Shown: piece after piece, positions 59,026 to 64,000 of the stretch
How the letters are laid out: each line of letters begins with the position of its first letter
Position numbering within the stretch: the first letter of the stretch is position 1
NCBI GenBank assembly: GCA_009829735.1
Contig: CM020620.1
Coordinates: 22,790,020 to 22,854,019, forward strand
DNA from: Pyropia yezoensis
Taxonomy: Eukaryota; Rhodophyta; Bangiophyceae; Bangiales; Bangiaceae
Direction: 5' to 3'
Length of the DNA stretch: 64,000 nt
Program-made: the position numbers and the translations under genes
The notes under the pieces: model-generated
What the model was told of the DNA's origin: nothing
Seen by the model: the letters and a program-made list of their open reading frames with translations, nothing else
Database searches by the model: none

Positions 59026-60177
59026 ATGACGTTGGATGGCAGCGGCGTTGGCTACCGCGGTGGTATCAAGCCAGAGCTCAACTCTGTGGGCGCCGGCGCC
59101 ATGAATGGTGTGTCGGGCCCGGGGACGCTCGTCAACGGTTCCCACGCCGCCGAGGATGACTACGTGGTGTACCAGGGGACTGGCGCCAACGGGGTGGCCA
59201 ACAACATGGCGGTGACGCTTCATAACTCGTTTGTGCATGACTCGGTCGTGTGCTGTGTGCGGTACAGCTTTGACGGCCAGTACCTGGCGACTGGCTCCAA
59301 CAGGTGTGCGCACATCTTTGAGGCTGCGTCGGGGCAGCGCGTTGCCGCCTTTGACCGTGAGGACGGCGTCGGTGGCGGTGGCGGCGGCGGTGGCGGCGAC
59401 GATGACGGCGCGGGTGGCAGCGGCGCGGACAGCTACGTCCGGGCCGTGTGCTTCACCCCTGACGGCGAGTCGTTGGTGACGGGCGCAGAGGACCATGTGG
59501 TCAAGGTGTGGGACGTGCGCAACCGCACTGTGCGGCACTCGTTTGTGGGTCATGAGACGGACATCTACTCTGTGGACGCCTCCACCGACGGCCGCTTCAT
59601 TGCGTCGGGCAGCGGGGACAAGACGGCCAAGCTGTGGAGCCTCCAGACGGGTCAGCTGTTGGCCACCCTCGGGGGCCCAACGGGCGCCACCGACGGCATC
59701 ACGTCAGTGGCGGTCAGCCCAACGTCAGCGCACGTCGCGGCGGGCTCTCTGGACAAGATTGTGAGGGTGTGGGATGTCAGCACTGGCCAGCTGGTGCGGT
59801 CGTTTGACGGCCACCGGGACTCTGTCTATTCGGTGGCGTTCTCCCCCGACGGCTGCCTCCTGCTGTCGGGTTCTCTTGACAAGACGCTCAAGCTGTGGGA
59901 CCTGTCCGCGGCGGACCAAAATAGCCAGCAGTGCCGGCTGACGTTCACCGGCCACCGCGACTTTGTGCTGTCGGTGGCGTTTTCGCCCGACGGCCGGTGG
60001 CTGCTGTCGGGCTCCAAGGACCGGACGGTGCAGCTGTGGGATCCCCGCAACCCATCCATGGCTCTGATGCTGCAGGGCCACAAGAACTCGGTCATCTCGA
60101 TTGCGCACAACCCGGTGGCGGCAGCGATCGCGACGGGGTCGGGCGACTGCCGCGCGCGGATGTGGAACTACACGTGA
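59026..60177 (+). CDS. TUP1: Tup1-like WD40 corepressor, 5' end uncertain
   Basis: From ATG 59026 the frame gives 383 residues; it is open back to about 58959. Seven WD40 repeats are visible: HDSVVCCVRYSFDGQYLATG, VRAVCFTPDGESLVTGAEDH, VKVWDV, IYSVDASTDGRFIASGSGDK, ITSVAVSPTSAHVAAGSLDK, VYSVAFSPDGCLLLSGSLDK, VLSVAFSPDGRWLLSGSKDR and a last repeat ending MWNYT. An Asp/Gly-rich loop splits repeats one and two. The propeller sequence, including GHRDSVYSVAFSPDG and the aromatic C-terminus, is typical of Tup1. The Tup1 N-terminal tetramerisation helix is not seen; a Pro/Gly-rich stretch with ATG at 58804 (PSAPSPSNGYSAGGPPPVG) lies upstream in the same frame but is stopped by TAG at 58891, so an intron or frameshift lies between. 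It recruits histone deacetylation and represses transcription. Confidence 0.82.
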   Translation: MTLDGSGVGYRGGIKPELNSVGAGAMNGVSGPGTLVNGSHAAEDDYVVYQGTGANGVANNMAVTLHNSFVHDSVVCCVRYSFDGQYLATGSNRCAHIFEAASGQRVAAFDREDGVGGGGGGGGGDDDGAGGSGADSYVRAVCFTPDGESLVTGAEDHVVKVWDVRNRTVRHSFVGHETDIYSVDASTDGRFIASGSGDKTAKLWSLQTGQLLATLGGPTGATDGITSVAVSPTSAHVAAGSLDKIVRVWDVSTGQLVRSFDGHRDSVYSVAFSPDGCLLLSGSLDKTLKLWDLSAADQNSQQCRLTFTGHRDFVLSVAFSPDGRWLLSGSKDRTVQLWDPRNPSMALMLQGHKNSVISIAHNPVAAAIATGSGDCRARMWNYT

Positions 60178-63100
60178 GGGGGAGGAGCGACGGGAGCGTT
60201 GTGGCAGCGGAGGGTTGGTGGCCTGGGCGGGAGAGGGAGGGGCGCGAGGGTGAGGGGGGTGGGAGGCCGCGGTGCGAGAGAGGGGGGTGCGAGGAATGGC
60301 AACGGGGTGGCGTGGCAGTGGGCGTGGCGGGTGATGCGTCTGTGCATGTGTGCTTTTGTGGCTGGGCGTTTTTTTTTTGTGGACGACTGCGTCGTGGCGG
60401 TGTTGGGCAGGCGGCAGTCGGTGGCTGCGTGGTATGTGGCGGGGAGGTGCTGGCGGCCAGCCGCGGGTGCCCCGCTGGCGCCCCCGCCGGTCACCGTCCT
60501 GCGGTGCGGTGGGCGCGATGGGCGGGGATCGTCGGGACGGTCCGCGGGGCAACGACACGTCCGCGCCGAACAGCCGTCGCCACCGCTGTTGCTCTCTACG
60601 GCACGCGCGGTTGGCGTGCTGCTGACGGTGGGAGGCGCGCGTCGTCCCGACTTCTTTCCCCTCCCGCTGGTCCCCGGCCTCTCCCTCCCCCCCCGCGCGC
60701 ACTCTCCGCTGTGGCGCGCGCTCCCCGCCGCCGAGGCGTGCTGTCCCGCCGCGGGCGCTGGCGGGCGGGACTAGCAGCCGCCCGTGCGCTTGGCCGCCAG
60801 CCGCCCCAGCGCGCGGCCCCCCGCCTCGTGGCCGCTCCCGCAATGAGCGCTGTTTGTGTGCATGTGTACGTGGTGCGTTGCCACCGCCTGGCGCTCTCTG
60901 CCTCGGCCCTCTCCCCGTGCGCCTCTGCTGGCCATTGCTCTGCGCGCCACTGCGCGCGCCGGCTCGTGCGCGCGGGCGGTGGATGTGTTTTTGTTTGTCT
61001 CTGCCTGCTTGTTTCTGTTCCTGATTGGTGGTGTTTGTTGTCAATGGTCTGGCTGTATTTCTTCGTTTTTTTTTCTTCCTTCCTGATATTTTCTCCTTCC
61101 TTGGCGGCAGCCACTCCATCGTTTGAATCTCGTCCGGCCCCCCTTCGCCCCGCCGTCGCGCCACCCCTCCCCTCGCTCCCTCCGCAAAGAGCGCAGTGAA
61201 CACAGCCGGCATGGCCCGTTGGCGGTCAGTGTCCCGCTAGCCCCGCCGCATGGACCCGCCCCCCCCCCCCCACCCTCCCACCACGACCCGGCGCGCCAGC
61301 CTTGCATGCCCCCCCGACGTGCGTGGCGGTGGTGGATCTGCAGACTCCTTGGGATCCCGCGCCACGGTGGCGCGGGAGTGGGGTGATTGGCAAGGCGGTC
61401 ACGGTGGTGTCCCCGCGTCACGCCGCGCCCCTTCCCAGGGATCAGCGCACTGCTCAGGCCGTTCCTCTTCGATCGACGAAAAAGTGAAGAACGTTTGGAT
61501 GTAGAACATGTAACAAAAAAAAGAGAAAGAAGTCAGTCGTCTGTAGAAGAATGTATTTCCGGATCCTACAGCCACGTTTGAATTCTCTGGCCTTTTGGCG
61601 GATGCAGACGATGGGCACGCTCGCCGTGGCAAGGACCCCCTTCCTCCCAGCGCTGTGTGCTACGAGTAGCCGCTGCTCCCCTGTCTACGTACATACACGG
61701 CACGACGGTGGGGTGCAAGGGCGTGGAGCCGCACCACCGCCAGAGGAACCGCCGCGGAGGTTCTCTACCCGTGAGGCAACCCAGCGACCGCCAAAAAATC
61801 GGATGGGGGCAGACTGGACGTACGGGTGCCCACCAGGGGAGCCCACCCCGTGCCACCGCTCCCCCACACACTCGTCCCTCCAAAAACTCCACCGCCTACA
61901 TCATCAATGGGGACGGGTCTGGGCAACCTGGGCAACACTGGTGTGTGAGCGCTCCGCGGACCACCAGACGGGGTGCGAGAAAGAACAAAACAGCACCGGA
62001 TGATGCTCTCTCTCCCCTCGTTGGTCACCCCCTCCCCACCACACCCCCGTCGACATTGTCGCGGGGGCACCCCCCTCTGCGCGCAGCGCGCACGTCGGCG
62101 ATCGTCAAACGGAGAGGACCCGCCGCCCCGGCTCGGTTCCCGTTGCGCGGGTGAGGGTGGCGGCTCCCCCCCTTTCCCCCCCCCCCCCCCCCCCCCGCCA
62201 GTGGTCGTTGCGCATGACCGTGGTGGGTGGGTGCCAAGAAAAAGTTGGCCCCATTTCCTCCTGTTTTTGGACTTTTTTTTCCCATCACCCCACTGGTTGG
62301 TAGTTCCCGACTCTTCCTTTGTGTCCCGCACCCCATGCGGGCGCGACGCAAAAAAAAAAAACCAGAAAGGGAAAAACGGCCGCCGCCGCGCTACGGCGCG
62401 CGCCCACCCCCCCCCCCCGCCACGACAGAGCCCCCGGTCGCCCATCCCCATACGATATACCCCGTCTGCGTTTGGACAAAAACCCCCCCCCCCCCCCCTG
62501 TCCACCATTGGCGAGACACCGCCTGGGGGGTCTCTGGGCCTTGCTCCTTCCCCTCTCTCCCAAAGGCCGCCGCCGGTGGCGCCATGGCGGTGGCGTGTTG
62601 CCGTCCCCCCCCCCCCCTGGTTGGCGCCAACCCCTCATCCCCCCCCCCCGGCCACCACTACCACCCCACCACCACCACCACCCACCCCCCGCCACCCGCC
62701 CAGCCGTGCCCGTTTTTTTTTTCTTCTCTTTTTGAAAGCGCCGCACCCCCGGATCACGCCGCTGCGCACCGCCGCCCCCCCCCCGCCCCCGCCCCCCCCC
62801 GCACCCCGCGCCCACCGCCACCGCACCACCACCGCCGCCACCGCCGCCCGCCCGCGCGGCCACACGCCGCGCGCGTGGAAGGCGGACGGGGAAGGGGGTG
62901 TGCACGTGGGCCCACGCCGCCCCCCCTCCCCTCCCTCCCTCCCTCCTCCCTCTGCCAACCCCGCGCCACACCTGCAACGGCCCCTGTTTCCCCACCGCCC
63001 CCGTTCACTGCCGTCTCTGATTCTGTGGGGGGGGGGAGGGGGGGTGGGGGCCACTCCCCTTCCCACCCACCCCCACCCACCCCACCCCCCACCCCCCCCC

Positions 63101-64000
63101 TCCTCCTCCTCCATCCAGCCCAACAAGCCCCAACCGGCTACCCCCCACCCCCCCCCCCGGCCGCGCGGCCGGCCACTGCCGCGGTAGCCGTCCGCTCCCC
63201 CCCCCCCCCCCCCTCCCCCGCTCCCCCCCCGCCACCCCCCACCCCCCCCACCCCCATTGCGCGCCGCGCTCCCGCGTCGGCCGCGGCCAGTGGGGCCACC
63301 GCCGTGCCGATCACAGCGTGGGGTCGGACGCCGCGGCGGGCGCCCCCCCCCCCCCCCCCCACCCCCCCCGCAGGTCAAACGGCTGCCTGCCTGCCGCCAC
63401 GGTGGAGGAGGCCACCGCCGTTGCGGCCCTCCCCGCCAACCCCACCCCCCCCCCCCGGGGAGGGGGGGCGGCACGCCGCGCCCCGGCGGGGCGGGACGCG
63501 CGCCCGCGCCACCACCCCGCAACGGGTCTGCGGCGCCGCGGCGGCGGCGGCCGCTGGATGCCCCTTCCCCCCCCGGGCGTCCCCCCCCCCCCCCCCCCCC
63601 CCCACCGCACCGCCGCCGGCTGTTTCCCGCAGCGCCGGCTCTCTCGCTCCCTGCGCGCGCGTCGCTCTTTAGCCCCCGCCCCACCGGTGTGCTGCTCGTA
63701 CCGCTGCCAGTCGGACGCCCCACCCGTCTGCCGCACCCCCCCCCCCCCCGTGTTTCCACACCTTACCGGCCAGTCTGACCTGCTTGCTGTGACCACCGTA
63801 CACTCCTCATCTCCTCCCCCCACCCCCTCTCCACCCCCAGCCTGGGTTGGTCTCGCTCACCGTCTCCCCGCTGCTTCCCCCCTGCTCTTCCTGTTCACCC
63901 CTCCCCCCACACACCCCCCCCCCCCCCCACCACTCATCTGTCTCTCTTTTCACCCTATATACCCCCTCCCCACCCCCCCCCCCCCCTACGTCCCCACCCC
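60178..64000. other. Gene-free pyrimidine/poly-C-rich region
   Basis: Directly after the WD40 stop the plus strand is G-rich, then GC-rich with balanced parts to about 61,950, including an AT-rich patch at about 61480-61560. No recognisable protein is seen. From about 62,150 to the end the plus strand is dominated by C runs of 8-25 (for example about 62171-62196, 62486-62500, 63198-63213, 63344-63361, 63582-63603, 63921-63930). Long frames here on both strands are Pro- or Gly-rich products of composition. Confidence 0.5.

Noticed and set aside
57802..59553. A 583-codon minus frame spanning the N gap
   Set aside because: The frame is open only because of 500 N; the right part is the mirror of the WD40 gene and the left part is the start of gag.
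60178..61199. A plus-strand gene downstream of the WD40 repeat protein
   Set aside because: Frames overlap the WD40 gene out of frame and then read as Arg/Gly/Val low complexity.
62227..63672. A 481-codon Pro-rich protein
   Set aside because: Almost entirely Pro/Ala/Arg/His from C runs, with no fixed frame across neighbouring runs and no domain.
1..64000. tRNA, rRNA or plastid/mitochondrial insertions
   Set aside because: I looked for tRNA box-B-like GTTCGANTC patterns and conserved rRNA blocks and saw none that were convincing; a covariance-model search would be needed to exclude them.

Overview
This is a nuclear window from a very GC-rich photosynthetic eukaryote. Genes are compact and mostly intron-free, with GC-rich third codon positions. 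Starts often carry a GCC(G/A)CCATGG-like context. The introns I could reconstruct use GTACGT, GTGCGT or similar donors and CAG-type acceptors. Plastid-type proteins are present: a DUF3326 protein and a short-chain dehydrogenase-like protein with a transit-peptide-like N-terminus. My best guess is a bangiophyte red alga (Porphyra/Pyropia-like), but GC-rich green or stramenopile algae are not excluded. A SAS-6-like centriole domain at 16.6-17.3 kb would be unexpected in a red alga.

Left part (1-29.3 kb) is a dense gene block whose strands often alternate. In order: an open partial frame at the left edge (-); an NBR1-like PB1/ZZ protein (+); an animal-type haem peroxidase (+); DNA polymerase kappa (+); dolichyldiphosphatase (-); a four-exon plastid SDR-like protein (+); a SAS-6-like coiled-coil protein (-); a membrane-anchored, degenerate staphylococcal-nuclease-like protein (+); the USP39/Sad1 splicing factor (-); DUF3326 (+); six-exon NC2-beta/DR1 (-); and two-exon UFD1 (-). 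Functions cover selective autophagy/ubiquitin (NBR1-like, UFD1, USP39), translesion DNA synthesis, N-glycosylation lipid recycling, transcription repression and plastid metabolism.

Middle part (29.3-49.3 kb) is gene-poor. It holds unrecognised coding segments, a long disordered protein with three copies of an LLELQEQEE-like motif (33.8-36.4 kb), two overlapping hypothetical genes (39.2-41.6 kb), a small secreted Cys-containing protein (45.9 kb), two foldback/MITE-like inverted repeats (32.1 and 42.7 kb), and much low-complexity sequence.

Right part (about 49.3-58.3 kb) is a Ty3/gypsy chromodomain retrotransposon on the minus strand. It has gag with a CCHC knuckle, protease, RT/RNaseH/integrase, and a chromodomain behind an in-frame TAA. 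A 647-codon ORF of unknown function lies on the opposite strand between pol and the presumed 3' LTR. The element is studded with short perfect or near-perfect palindromes built around a CAACTTG/CAAGTTG-like core; this is the most unusual signal in the window. It runs into a 500-N assembly gap. A Tup1-like WD40 gene follows, then about 3.8 kb of pyrimidine/poly-C-rich sequence with no recognisable gene.

Long G/C homopolymers coincide with apparent frameshifts in at least two genes, so several proteins here may look broken only because of assembly errors.
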